Positions 8,794-17,638 of a stretch of 64,000 nt of DNA are shown in pieces. A program made the position numbers and the translations under genes. Each line of letters starts with the position of its first letter. Within the stretch, counting starts at the first letter, position 1. This DNA comes from JACCZX01 sp963829995 (GTDB lineage Bacteria > Pseudomonadota > Gammaproteobacteria > Burkholderiales > Burkholderiaceae_F). The stretch is taken from the NCBI GenBank assembly GCA_963829995.1, contig CAWHKW010000027.1, positions 1 through 64,000 of the forward strand, in the 5' to 3' direction. Under the pieces are notes generated by a model, which was not told the DNA's origin, did not search any database, and saw nothing but the letters and a program-made list of their open reading frames with translations.

Positions 8794-8794
8794 T

Positions 8795-9238
8795 TCACTT
8801 CTTCGCTTTGTGCCTCGTTAGCGCTTCCTCGATCGAGTGAGATTTGGTCAGAGAACTTTCCCTTTGTGCGAGCTCGGCCAGTTCGCGGTAATGGTTGTGC
8901 AGCAGTGCGAGCTCGGCCGACGTCAGACTTTCAACGTCGATCAGGCGATTGCTCGCGCCGGAAATGGCAGCGACGATCTCGTTTAGTTTCAGCTCAAGTG
9001 CCTGCGTATCCTTGTTCTGCGTCTGCTGAATGACGAAGACCATCAGGAATGTGACGATGGTCGTTCCGGTATTGATGACAAGCTGCCACGTATCGGAAAA
9101 TCCAAACAGCGGACCCGTGCCTGCCCACAGGACGATAAGCAAGAGAGCAACACCGAACGCCCATGGCCTGCCGCTCCATTCAGTAATGAGTTGCGCAGCG
9201 TCTTCCCACCTTTGTAGTGGCTTGGTATTTTTCTTCAT
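8795..9238 (-). CDS. Low-affinity iron permease family protein
   Basis: 147 residues with two membrane helices (about 26-46 and 52-75) and the motif INTGTTIVTFLMVFVIQQTQNKD, which marks the Fe_permease (FET4-like) family. A charged, predicted coiled-coil tail follows in the cytoplasm. The bacterial members are much shorter than yeast Fet4, and iron transport has not been shown for them. RBS and start look normal; the next gene on the same strand (DUF1810) follows with one base between them. Confidence 0.85.
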   Translation of the reverse strand: MKKNTKPLQRWEDAAQLITEWSGRPWAFGVALLLIVLWAGTGPLFGFSDTWQLVINTGTTIVTFLMVFVIQQTQNKDTQALELKLNEIVAAISGASNRLIDVESLTSAELALLHNHYRELAELAQRESSLTKSHSIEEALTRHKAKK

Positions 9239-9331
9239 TCAACCTCCGGTGTGTAGTCCTGATGGCGTTGCAGTCCGAGTGCTGCAGGAATCTGTCGAAG
9301 CTCGATGGCAGAACAGCCAACGTACGAAGGC

Positions 9332-10321
9332 TCAGGTCGTCAGAATCACGGAAATGTGCTCGGTGCCGCTCTCGGGAAGCCAGACTTCGCCGGCGCGGCC
9401 AAGCATTTGCCGAACGTTTGCAGCCTCTCTCGGAAACGCGAACCGTTCGAACGTCTCATTGCCTGGATCAAACCGCAGCATTGCGTTGCTGCCCCAGTCA
9501 CTGACCCACACCTTGTCACGCTCGTCCACGTACACCGCGTAGGGCCGCGGGCCATCACCTGGCAGCTTCCAGGCGGACCAGGTATTCGTGGCCGGGTTAT
9601 GCATCGACAAATTTCCGCTGAGCCATTCGCTGACCCAGATGCGTCCTTTGCTGTCACTCCACACGCGGCGTGCGCCCTGATTCTTGGTCGGTGGCTCGAC
9701 AACGATCGAATCTCCAGTGCGCCGATCGATGCGTGCGATGTATGAGCCCGCCAATGAACACCACCATACATCCCCACTCGGCGTCGTGCAGATGCCATAG
9801 GGTCCACGGCCGCGCGGCGATTCCTTCGCTGTGACCTGACCCGTCTTCACTGCCACCTTGCCGACCACACCGTTCTGGCCGGTGAACCACAGATCACCGT
9901 CACCATCGAAGGTCGCCGTGTTCAGATTGGCATTGCGTGAACCTTCAGGCAGCGCGAATACGCGCACCGCACGATCGGGCCAGCCCACCCGCACGATCGC
10001 GTTCAGGCCGCTGTCGGTGAGCCACGCTGCCTTGTCGGGGCCCTGTATCACGCCATGCGGAGACGACCCCTTTTCGAGCGCGATCAATTCAGTCTTGCCG
10101 GCCTTTGGATCGAAGTAACCCAAATGGCCGCTGCGCTGCGCGCTGAACCAGACACCACCATCGGGCGCAGGTGCGACATCGTGGATGCCGGTCCGCTGAG
10201 CAGTGGCGAGTGGCCACGATTGCATCTTCGCTGACTGCGCGGCCACGCGAAGTGGCAACGAAGCGCCGACAGCAGCCACGCCCAGCGTAGCGATTACATC
10301 GCGTCGCGAAATAGATGGCAT
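9332..10321 (-). CDS. Exported Vgb-like beta-propeller (virginiamycin B lyase family)
   Basis: 329 residues. A twin-arginine signal (SRRDVIATLGVAAVGASLPL) opens the protein and cleavage is likely after VAAQS. The rest has repeated W-T-D / G--WF / P-G motifs (GVWFSAQ, AAWLTDSG, DLWFTGQ, DVWWCSLAG, RIWVSEW, KVWVSDWG, EVWLPESG), which is a seven-bladed propeller of the streptogramin-lyase-like group. Most environmental members are not antibiotic lyases, so resistance should not be inferred. It is divergent from acetolactate synthase at 10481. Confidence 0.85.
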   Translation of the reverse strand: MPSISRRDVIATLGVAAVGASLPLRVAAQSAKMQSWPLATAQRTGIHDVAPAPDGGVWFSAQRSGHLGYFDPKAGKTELIALEKGSSPHGVIQGPDKAAWLTDSGLNAIVRVGWPDRAVRVFALPEGSRNANLNTATFDGDGDLWFTGQNGVVGKVAVKTGQVTAKESPRGRGPYGICTTPSGDVWWCSLAGSYIARIDRRTGDSIVVEPPTKNQGARRVWSDSKGRIWVSEWLSGNLSMHNPATNTWSAWKLPGDGPRPYAVYVDERDKVWVSDWGSNAMLRFDPGNETFERFAFPREAANVRQMLGRAGEVWLPESGTEHISVILTT

Positions 10322-10480
10322 TTGCGAACTCCTCTGATATCGAATTGGGGCACATGGGCCGCCGTGGCCCAGAATTATCGCGCTGCTGACCTCATCCCTT
10401 CGCTGTCTGCGTGCCTTTCGCGATGCTTCTGTTTAGCTGGTAATTTCGGTGAACGCAGCACTCAATACAGGGAACACGAC

Positions 10481-12133
10481 ATGCGCAAAGGTTCAGACCT
10501 CCTGGTAGCAGCGCTCGCGAACGAAGGCGTCGATCGCGTGTTCGGCGTGCCCGGCGAAGAGAATCTCGACGTCGTCGAGTCGCTGCGACAGTCGAAGATT
10601 GAGCTGGTGGTGACCCGGCATGAGCAGGCGGCGGCGTTCATGGCAGCTACCCATGGTCGGCTCACCGGACGCGCGGGTGTCTGCATCTCCACGCTGGGAC
10701 CAGGCGCGCTCAATTTTTCGACCGGCGCCGCCTACGCGCACCTCGGCGGGATGCCGATGATTCTGCTGACGGGGCAAAAGGCGATCATGTCCGGCAAGCA
10801 GGCCAAGTTCCAGATCGTCGACGTGGTCGCGGCGATGAAGCCGTTGACCAAGATGGCGCGGCAGATCGTCAGCCCGCGCAGCATCGCGACCATCGTGCGC
10901 GATGCGTTTCGCGTGGCGCAGGAAGAGCGTCCCGGGCCCGTGCTGCTGGAATTGCCGGAGGACGTCGCCGGCTATGAGGTAGGCGACGTGCCCATCGTGT
11001 CCCGCCATCCGGTCGATTTACCGGTCGCGCACCCGCAGGCCATCATGCGCGCTGCAAAGATGATTCAGAAGGCGAAGCGGCCGCTGATCATGATCGGCGC
11101 GGCTGGTAATCGCCCGCGCCTCATAGCCGAGTTGTCGAGCTTCGTGCAGCGCACCGGCATCCCGTTCTTCAATACGCAGATGGGCAAGGGTGCAGTCACC
11201 GGCTGCTCCGAGCACTACATGGGTACGGCCGCACTTTCGGCCGGCGACTACGTCCATCGCGCCGTCGATCATGCTGATCTGATCGTCTCGATCGGCCATG
11301 ACACGATCGAGAAGCCGCCGTTTCTGATGAGCTCCAACGGCATGCAAGTGATTCACATCGGCTACACGTCGGCGAACGTCGAGGAAGTGTTCTTTCCGCA
11401 CGCCGAGATCCTGGGCGATATCGGACCGTCGCTTACGCTGTTGGCAGACCAACTCGAAGGCAAGCTCAAGCTCGATGCAGCGTTTCTCGCGCTGCGCGAA
11501 GAGATCCTGGGCCGAATTACCGAAGGCTCAGACGACGACCGCTTTCCGGTGATTCCGCAGCGCCTGGTGGCCGACGTGCGCAAGGTAATGCCGGAGGACG
11601 GCATCGTCTGCCTCGACAACGGCATGTACAAGATCTGGTTCGCGCGCAACTACCGCACGCATGTGGCGAACACGCTGTTGCTCGACAACGCGCTCGCCAC
11701 CATGGGCGCCGGGCTGCCGTCCGCGATGATGGCGGCGATGCTGTATCCCAAGCGGCGCGTGCTCGCGGTGTGCGGTGACGGCGGCTTCATGATGAATTCG
11801 CAGGAAATGGAAACTGCCGTACGCCTGAAGCTGAATCTCGTGGTCATCGTGCTCAACGATTCCGCGTACGGGATGATTCGTTGGAAGCAGGCGGTCGACA
11901 AGTTCCCGGACTTCGGCCTCACGTTTGGCAACCCCGACTTCGTCAAGTACGCCGAGTCGTACGGTGCCAAGGGTTCGCGTGTGAGTGCCTGCAAGGATCT
12001 CGTGTCGAGCATCGACGCGGCATTCAAGGGCGGCGGTGTGCATCTGATCGACGTCCCGATCGACTACAGCGAGAATGTCCGCGTGCTGGGCGAAGAGCTC
12101 AAGCATCGCGTCAACGAGATTGAGCTCGCCTAA
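10481..12133 (+). CDS. Acetolactate synthase large subunit-like ThDP enzyme
   Basis: 550 residues from ATG 10481. The N-terminal ThDP pyrimidine domain shows VFGVPGEENLD with the catalytic glutamate in TRHEQAAAFMA. The middle domain is of the FAD/regulatory type, and the C-terminal ThDP-Mg motif is GDGGFMMNSQEMETA followed by LNDSAYGM. This is the acetohydroxyacid synthase (IlvB/AlsS) family, which joins pyruvate to a second 2-oxo acid. No small subunit lies beside it. The next gene, an aldehyde dehydrogenase, starts four bases after the stop. That pairing suggests a catabolic role or a different acceptor rather than branched-chain synthesis, but this is inference. Confidence 0.88.
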   Translation: MRKGSDLLVAALANEGVDRVFGVPGEENLDVVESLRQSKIELVVTRHEQAAAFMAATHGRLTGRAGVCISTLGPGALNFSTGAAYAHLGGMPMILLTGQKAIMSGKQAKFQIVDVVAAMKPLTKMARQIVSPRSIATIVRDAFRVAQEERPGPVLLELPEDVAGYEVGDVPIVSRHPVDLPVAHPQAIMRAAKMIQKAKRPLIMIGAAGNRPRLIAELSSFVQRTGIPFFNTQMGKGAVTGCSEHYMGTAALSAGDYVHRAVDHADLIVSIGHDTIEKPPFLMSSNGMQVIHIGYTSANVEEVFFPHAEILGDIGPSLTLLADQLEGKLKLDAAFLALREEILGRITEGSDDDRFPVIPQRLVADVRKVMPEDGIVCLDNGMYKIWFARNYRTHVANTLLLDNALATMGAGLPSAMMAAMLYPKRRVLAVCGDGGFMMNSQEMETAVRLKLNLVVIVLNDSAYGMIRWKQAVDKFPDFGLTFGNPDFVKYAESYGAKGSRVSACKDLVSSIDAAFKGGGVHLIDVPIDYSENVRVLGEELKHRVNEIELA

Positions 12134-12137
12134 GAAA

Positions 12138-13540
12138 ATGCCGACTCCAGCAAAACTGCAAGTAGTGCAAGCCTACGACCGAGCGCCGATCACCGAGATC
12201 GACACCGATGACGCTGCCGCGCTGGAGGCGAAGCTCGCAACCGCGACCCAGGTTTTCCGCGATCGCAGGGGCTGGCTGCCCGTGCACGCGCGCGTCGATG
12301 TGCTGCGGAAGTTGGCCCAACTAATAGAGAAGCGCCGCGACCACTTCGGCCAGCTGATCGCGCGCGAAGGCGGCAAGCCGCTGACCGACGCCATCGTCGA
12401 AACCACGCGCGCGATCGACGGCGTGCGCAACGCCGCCGACGAGTTGCGCAACTTCGCGGGCCGCGAAATTCCGATGGGCCTGACGCCGGCCAGTACGGGC
12501 CGGCTGGCGTTCACGACCCGCGAGCCGATCGGCGTCGTGGCGGCGATTTCCGCCTTCAACCATCCGCTGAACCTGATCGTGCACCAAGTGGCACCGGCGA
12601 TAGCCGTCGGCTGCCCGGTGATCGTCAAGCCGGCGACGGCGACACCGCTTTCCTGCATCGAGTTCGTCTCTCTGGTGCGCGAGGCCGGCCTCGACGAGCC
12701 GTGGTGCCAGACGTTCATCACGCCTGACAATGCGCTGGCAGAACGATTCGCAACCGATCGGCGCGTCGCGTTCCTGAGCTTCATCGGCTCGGCGCGAGTT
12801 GGCTGGCATCTGCACAGCAAGCTTGCGCCCGGCACGCGCTCCGCGTTGGAGCACGGCGGCGTCGCGCCGGCGATCGTCGACCGCAGCGCCAATCTCGATG
12901 CGCTGATCGAGCCGATGGTCAAGGGCGGCTACTACCACGCCGGGCAGGTGTGCGTTTCAACGCAGCGCATCTACGTGCACTCGACGCTGATGTCCGCGTT
13001 CCTCGACCGCTTCGTGGCGCGCGTGCGCGCGTTGCGCGTAGGGGATTCGCTGTCGCCGGAAACCGAAGTCGGCCCGCTGATCAACCCGCGCGAAGTCGAC
13101 CGCGTGGAGTCGTGGGTGAACGAAGCGGCCACCGCAGGAGCGAAGATTCTTGTGGGAGGCAACGCGCGCAGTCGGAAACGATCATGGCGCCGACAGTTCT
13201 GCTCGAGCCCGCGCCAGACGCACGCGTGTCGCGCGAAGAAGTGTTCGGTCCCGTGACCTGTGTGTACCAATTCGATCAACTGGACGACGCCATCGACCGC
13301 GCAAATTCGCTGCCGGTGGCGTTCCAGGCGAGTGTCTTTGCGAAGGACATCGACGTTGCGCTGTACGCCGCCGATCGCCTCGACGCGTCTGCCGTGATGA
13401 TCAACGACCACACCGCCTTTCGCACCGACTGGATGCCGTTCGCAGGGCGCCGCGAGTCTGGCTACGGAGTCGGCGGCATTCCCTTCAGCATGCGCGAGAT
13501 GACGCAGGAAAAGATGCGTGTGATTCGCTATTCCGCGTAG
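12138..13540 (+). pseudogene. Aldehyde dehydrogenase family protein, frameshifted
   Basis: The gene starts at ATG 12138, four bases after acetolactate synthase, and reads as an NAD(P)-dependent aldehyde dehydrogenase: AISAFNHPLNLIVHQVAPAI cofactor region, general base in SALEHGGVAPA, catalytic cysteine in GQVCVSTQR. At about 13164-13175 the frame changes: AKILVGGNARS continues in another frame as ETIMAPTVLLEPAPDARV, then EEVFGPV and the normal C-terminus to 13540. One missing base explains it. All catalytic parts are present over about 467 codons, so this may be an intact gene with a sequence indel. Transcribed with the preceding ThDP enzyme. Confidence 0.85.
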
Positions 13541-13551
13541 AGAGCGCTTCC

Positions 13552-13821
13552 ATGGTTGGCACCACTAATGTTGTTGCCCTTGTCGCGTACCTGGTCGTCG
13601 GCCTGGCCACCGGGTGGGCCATTCTGGTGATTCGGGACGACATCCGCATTGAGAAGGACAACAAGTGGCGCAGGATCCGCGCAACCTTCCTGGCGAGCGT
13701 CAGCATTTTGTTCGCCATCGCTCTGCTTTTTGTCAACACCGTCGGTTTCCTGGTCTGTAGCGCGGGCTGCCTTGTCGCGCTTGCTTACGCTGTGCGTAAG
13801 AGAAATAAGTCAGGCGTATGA
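13552..13821 (+). CDS. Small two-helix membrane protein
   Basis: 89 residues from ATG 13552, 12 bases after the aldehyde dehydrogenase stop. Membrane helices at about residues 5-25 and 44-64, possibly a third at 66-80, with a basic loop (DKWRR-type, NKWRRIRATF) between them. I do not recognise a family. It may be the last gene of the acetolactate synthase / aldehyde dehydrogenase operon. Confidence 0.6.
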   Translation: MVGTTNVVALVAYLVVGLATGWAILVIRDDIRIEKDNKWRRIRATFLASVSILFAIALLFVNTVGFLVCSAGCLVALAYAVRKRNKSGV

Positions 13822-13870
13822 CGGCGGCTGCTCCGATGGGGATGGGGTTGGCATGGTTGCTACGCTCGGA

Positions 13871-14209
13871 CTAGCGGAACAACTGCAACAATACGATCGC
13901 CACGCACGCGGTGACCACGCCCGCCAGCAGGTTGCGCCGCGTAAGAACGAAGTACGCCACCAATCCACAAGCCGTCGCGCCCAGTCGCTCGGTTAGGTTC
14001 GTGGCGGCCAGCACACCGACAGGGTCAACGAGCATTCGCGCCACCAGCCCCGCGATCATCGCAAGCGCCACGCACCCTATCCAACTGAATATCTCGCCAT
14101 CGGGATCGAGTCGGCCGGCCAGTGCAACGCCGAGCGCACGCCAAAGATAGGTGCCGGCAGCGCAGGCGAGGACGAGCACCAACAGGTCAACCACGCCGAC
14201 ATTACTCAC
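13871..14209 (-). CDS. azlD: AzlD family branched-chain amino acid export subunit
   Basis: 112 residues from a GTG start at 14209 that overlaps the azlC stop by eight bases. Four hydrophobic helices with TYLWRALGVALAGRLDP near the N-terminus match AzlD, the small partner of AzlC in the LIV-E exporter of branched-chain amino acids. A longer frame upstream would run far into azlC and lacks an AzlD-like start. The overlap indicates translational coupling with azlC. Confidence 0.87.
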   Translation of the reverse strand: MSNVGVVDLLVLVLACAAGTYLWRALGVALAGRLDPDGEIFSWIGCVALAMIAGLVARMLVDPVGVLAATNLTERLGATACGLVAYFVLTRRNLLAGVVTACVAIVLLQLFR

Positions 14210-14930
14210 GATGCCGTCTCCAGCGGTACAACCCGTAGGCGGCACTGCCGCCCACGAGTCCCGCGGCAAGCAGACTCCACTGAGGGGCGAACACATGGGC
14301 GATCGGTCCCGTGACGGCGCCCGCAGCAAGCGCGAGGCGTCCAAGCGCAGCCTTCGTTTCGCCGGTAAGGATCAGCAGAAAGTAGATCGGATTCATGAAC
14401 ACCAGGCCGAGCTTGACGAGCTCGCTCATCTGGCCCGCGAGGAAATATCCGACCGCGCTCGCGGCGGCGCAGGCAATCCAGCAGAGCAGCGCGAAGCCTA
14501 AGAAGTAGGGCAATCGCTGTTCAGCAGGTAGCTGCGGAACGCGGCTGATCGCTGCCACCCAGCCGGTCATTGCGAGCACGTGCGCAGATGCGTACATCTG
14601 CCAGCTGGAGTAGCGCGGGTGCCGCATCATCGCCGACAGCACGGTCGTCATCGGCAGAAACCGTGACGCTGACAGACTGACCGCGAGAATGGTCAGCACG
14701 AGCTGCGCGCTCACCGCATGCATTTCGAGCATGATCAGCTGGCCGGGAAGCGCAAAGATCACCAGCGACGAGGCGACGATCAACCACAGCGGAAAGTCAA
14801 AGCCCGAAGCAAGCGCGCCGTAGCCGACATAGCCCGCGGCCAGTACGGCGATCGGAGCTCCCAGGGCGTCACGTGCACCTGCTGCCAACGCCGCGCGCGG
14901 CGTGTCGTAATCAATTGCTGGTTGATTCAC
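14202..14930 (-). CDS. azlC: AzlC family amino acid permease
   Basis: 242 residues, about seven membrane helices. GARDALGAPIAVLAAGYVGYGALA at the start, and the central LSASRFLPMTTVLSA with its conserved R-F-LP, are typical of AzlC, the large subunit of the LIV-E branched-chain amino acid exporter in the inner membrane. It is followed by azlD with an eight-base overlap. No regulator lies beside the pair. The ATG at 14930 is the only sensible start. Confidence 0.9.
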   Translation of the reverse strand: MNQPAIDYDTPRAALAAGARDALGAPIAVLAAGYVGYGALASGFDFPLWLIVASSLVIFALPGQLIMLEMHAVSAQLVLTILAVSLSASRFLPMTTVLSAMMRHPRYSSWQMYASAHVLAMTGWVAAISRVPQLPAEQRLPYFLGFALLCWIACAAASAVGYFLAGQMSELVKLGLVFMNPIYFLLILTGETKAALGRLALAAGAVTGPIAHVFAPQWSLLAAGLVGGSAAYGLYRWRRHRE

Positions 14931-15034
14931 TACCTATCTGCGCCGAAAATAAAAGGTCCATGATCGAGCCCACAATATCGCGTTTACTGCGATTGACTAT
15001 GCGGCGTGTCGTGATTTGAAATCCAGGAATACCT

Positions 15035-15433
15035 ATGCGCATTGTGCTGTCTACATTCGTAACTTTGATGGCCGCCACTTCCGCCTCGGCGAACGTCGTG
15101 AAGGTCACTGAAGCGAGCGGCACTGCGTACTACGTTGATAGCGTGTCGGCTGGCGAGAAGGACAATCTGCGCCGCGTACCGGTCATACACGACTACGCAA
15201 CGCCGGAGCGCGATGGCGTGCGCTCGCGGCGCGTGGTCTACGAGGTCGACTGCGCAGCTGAGCGACTGAGAAGCGTGTCGGTTAACGAATACTCGACGTC
15301 GATGGCGCAGGGAACGAGCCTGCGTTCGGCCGAAAGAGAATCGGATTGGCTGTACGTCACGCCGATGACCGGAAGCAGTCTTCCTCCGAGAACCCCGCTG
15401 AGGTCGATCGTCAAGTTCGTCTGCTCGCGCTGA
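15035..15433 (+). CDS. Exported small protein, surface-adhesin-E-like
   Basis: 132 residues with a signal peptide cleaved near SASA-N (residue 20). The mature part has a DYATPERDGVRSRRVVYEVDC strand region, then LRSVSVNEYS and a terminal IVKFVC. The two cysteines (about 75 and 130) could form a disulfide. This pattern is like the surface-adhesin protein E domain found in many short periplasmic proteins of betaproteobacteria; an adhesin role is not implied. AGGAAT lies before the ATG. It stands alone between azlC and a GNAT gene. Confidence 0.7.
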   Translation: MRIVLSTFVTLMAATSASANVVKVTEASGTAYYVDSVSAGEKDNLRRVPVIHDYATPERDGVRSRRVVYEVDCAAERLRSVSVNEYSTSMAQGTSLRSAERESDWLYVTPMTGSSLPPRTPLRSIVKFVCSR

Positions 15434-15452
15434 GCGAGTGCTCGCGGTGCGA

Positions 15453-15596
15453 TCAGTGATGCATCGCTTGGCGATGTTCGCGCTGAACTTTGATCTGCTG
15501 GTAGCGCTCTGGGTCGCGTATGTGCTTGCGCTCTGGAGTAAAGGCGTGCTGTAAATCGCCCAAAAGGCGCTGTCGACGTTCGGTGAGGGTGCGCAC
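15453..15596 (-). CDS. Possible 47-residue basic protein
   Basis: A short frame with GTG start at 15596 codes for a charged, His-rich peptide ending YQQIKVQREHRQAMHH, with a HAFTPERKHIRDPERY core. The composition is protein-like and the frame fills the gap before the GNAT gene, divergent from it. I do not recognise a family and no strong ribosome binding site is visible. Confidence 0.3.
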   Translation of the reverse strand: MRTLTERRQRLLGDLQHAFTPERKHIRDPERYQQIKVQREHRQAMHH

Positions 15597-15614
15597 TCTA
15601 AGTACATTGCATCT

Positions 15615-16295
15615 GTGACCCACCTGCTCGACAACATCTTCTGGCACGCCCTGTCCGGCCCGCAGGCGAAGTTCGCCGCGGGCAACCAGGTGGCGCGGCG
15701 CTACGCCCCCGGCTTCTCGGCGATCGTCGCCTTCGCCGATCAACTCCGGCCCGCCTTCTCCGAACTCGCTGCGTTCTGCGAGCCGGGCGAACATTTCTAC
15801 ACGGAGGGCTGGACCGGCGCAGCTTCGGCCGGCTGGCAAATCAAGGTCGAGTCCACGATGCTCAAGATGATCTGGGAAGCCGATATGCCGCCGGCGGACG
15901 AGGCACCGGACGCGGTGCCACTAGATGCGAAGCACGCGCCGCAGGCACTCGAGCTCGCCGAGCTGACGAATCCCGGTCCGTTTGGCCTGCGCACCCTCGA
16001 GCTTGGCGAATACTTCGGCGTCTTCGATGGTCAGCGACTGATTGCGATGGCGGGCGAGCGTTCGCACGCCGGCATGCTGCGAGAGATCAGCGGCGTTTGT
16101 ACGCACCCTGACTTTCAGGGCCGTGGCCTGGCGAAACGGCTGATGCTCAAGCTGATTCGCCGCGAGATGCTGCGCAACGAAGCGCCGTTCCTGCACGTCA
16201 TGCAAGACAACACCGGCGCGCGCCGGCTCTACGAGCGGATGGGCTTTCGCAACTACAAGGAAACCGTCGTGCGTGTCATAGCGTGCGGGGGTTAA
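15615..16295 (+). CDS. GNAT family N-acetyltransferase
   Basis: 226 residues from a GTG start. The C-terminal half is a GNAT domain: REISGVCTHPDFQGRGLAKRL contains the acetyl-CoA pyrophosphate loop (Q-x-x-G-x-G/A), followed by PFLHVMQDNTGARRLYERMGF. The N-terminal 100 residues form the extra domain seen in the FR47-like/GNAT group with an LDNIFWHALSGPQ start. The acceptor substrate is unknown. Upstream bases ACATTGCATCT give no strong ribosome binding site, so the exact start is less certain than the gene. Confidence 0.88.
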   Translation: MTHLLDNIFWHALSGPQAKFAAGNQVARRYAPGFSAIVAFADQLRPAFSELAAFCEPGEHFYTEGWTGAASAGWQIKVESTMLKMIWEADMPPADEAPDAVPLDAKHAPQALELAELTNPGPFGLRTLELGEYFGVFDGQRLIAMAGERSHAGMLREISGVCTHPDFQGRGLAKRLMLKLIRREMLRNEAPFLHVMQDNTGARRLYERMGFRNYKETVVRVIACGG

Positions 16296-16389
16296 TGCTC
16301 GCCGGTTGTTCCCGGCCGATAGCGTACGGTCGCTAGCTGGCGTGCAGCGAGCCGATAAACTGAACTAACAGAACAAGACAGGAGCCAGG

Positions 16390-17589
16390 ATGAACAACGG
16401 ACAATCCGGTCGACGTCTGTCGCGCAGCGACGTCGATGCACCGTTGAGCGGCGTGCGCGTTGCCGAATTCTGCTCAACCGCCGCCGGGCCATTCTGCGCA
16501 ATGCTTCTGGCCGATATGGGCGCGGAAGTCATCAAGGTCGAGCCGCCTGATGGCGACGCGCTTCGTCAGTGGCCGCCAATTACCGACGGATACAGCGAGA
16601 ACTTTGCTGCGCTCAATCGCAACAAAAAATCAGTGGTGCTCGACCTGAAAGATGCTGCAGCAGCGGGGACGGCTCGCCGTCTTGTGTTGGATTGCGACGT
16701 CGTCGTCGAAAACAACCGCCCCGGCGTGATGGATCGTCTTGGGTTGGGTTACTCCGCTCTATCAGAGCAAAAACCTTCCCTTGTTTACTGCTCGATCTCC
16801 GCCTATGGGCAAACAGGTCCGCGCGCGACCGAGGGAGGCTTTGACCTCACGATGCAGGCAGCGGCGGGCGTGATGAGTGTTACGGGAGAAGAAGGCGGTG
16901 CGCCCGTCAAGTGCGGCGTACCAATCTCGGATTTCGCCTCTGGCCTGTACGCTGCTTATTCGATCGCCGCCGCACTTCTTACGGTGCGCGCCGGTGGCCC
17001 GGGTGCTCACATCGATGTGCCGATGTTCGGCTGCACGCTCGCGATCGCTGCGCTGCAGACCAGCGAGCTGTTCGGTACCGGCCGCAGCCCGCGCCGGCTT
17101 GGATCCGCTCATCCGCGCAATGCTCCCTACCAGGCGTTCGCAGCTGCCGATGGCTATTTTGCGATCGCAGCTGGTAATCAACAGCTGTGGCTAAAGGTTG
17201 TGAAAGCAGTCAACTTGCCTGCACTGGCGAATGACTCACGCTTCGCTAGCACGCGCGAGCGCGCAGCGAATCAAACGCCGCTAAAGGAAATTCTCGAGGC
17301 AGAGTTCCGCAAGGCAAGCGCAGCGCACTGGTTGCGGGTGTTTGCAGACGCAGGTGTTCCGCATGCTGCGATCAACGACTACGCCTCTGCGCTTGCGGAT
17401 GCGCAAGTCGACCACATGGGTTGGGTGCAGCCGCTGCGACTGCCCAATGGCACGATGACTCGAACTTTTGGGTCACCGATACGACTGAACGGGCGAACGG
17501 TGCCGATCCATGCGCCGCCGCCTGCGCTGGGTCAGCACACTAATGAAATCCAGGCGCGCTACAAGGAAGTCGAGGCAGCCAATGACTGA
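16390..17589 (+). CDS. CoA transferase, CaiB/BaiF (family III)
   Basis: 399 residues. VAEFCSTAAGPFCAMLLADMGAEVIKVE at the N-terminus, NKKSVVLDLK, and GLGYSALSEQKPSLVYCSISAYG with FDLTMQAAAGVMSVTG downstream are the hallmark blocks of family III CoA transferases, including the catalytic aspartate in FDLTMQ. These move CoA between carboxylic acids as an intertwined dimer. ACAGGAGCCAGG precedes the ATG. The next intact gene is an enoyl-CoA hydratase, linked through an 18-codon reading frame (17582-17638), which suggests a small catabolic operon for an acyl-CoA. Confidence 0.93.
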   Translation: MNNGQSGRRLSRSDVDAPLSGVRVAEFCSTAAGPFCAMLLADMGAEVIKVEPPDGDALRQWPPITDGYSENFAALNRNKKSVVLDLKDAAAAGTARRLVLDCDVVVENNRPGVMDRLGLGYSALSEQKPSLVYCSISAYGQTGPRATEGGFDLTMQAAAGVMSVTGEEGGAPVKCGVPISDFASGLYAAYSIAAALLTVRAGGPGAHIDVPMFGCTLAIAALQTSELFGTGRSPRRLGSAHPRNAPYQAFAAADGYFAIAAGNQQLWLKVVKAVNLPALANDSRFASTRERAANQTPLKEILEAEFRKASAAHWLRVFADAGVPHAAINDYASALADAQVDHMGWVQPLRLPNGTMTRTFGSPIRLNGRTVPIHAPPPALGQHTNEIQARYKEVEAAND

Positions 17590-17638
17590 CGCCCTGATTC
17601 GCGAAATCATCAGCAAGGCGAACCTGAAAATCAAATGA
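17582..17638 (+). other. 18-codon reading frame bridging two genes
   Basis: ATG 17582 lies inside the end of the CoA transferase gene and the frame ends with TGA at 17636-17638, overlapping the ATG of the enoyl-CoA hydratase (17635). The peptide is MTDALIREIISKANLKIK. It could serve only to carry ribosomes from one gene to the next, or be the remnant of a lost gene start. Expression is not shown. Confidence 0.35.

Noticed and set aside
9332..10321. Virginiamycin B lyase as an antibiotic resistance gene
   Set aside because: Only the propeller family is supported; most such Tat-exported members in environmental bacteria have no resistance role.
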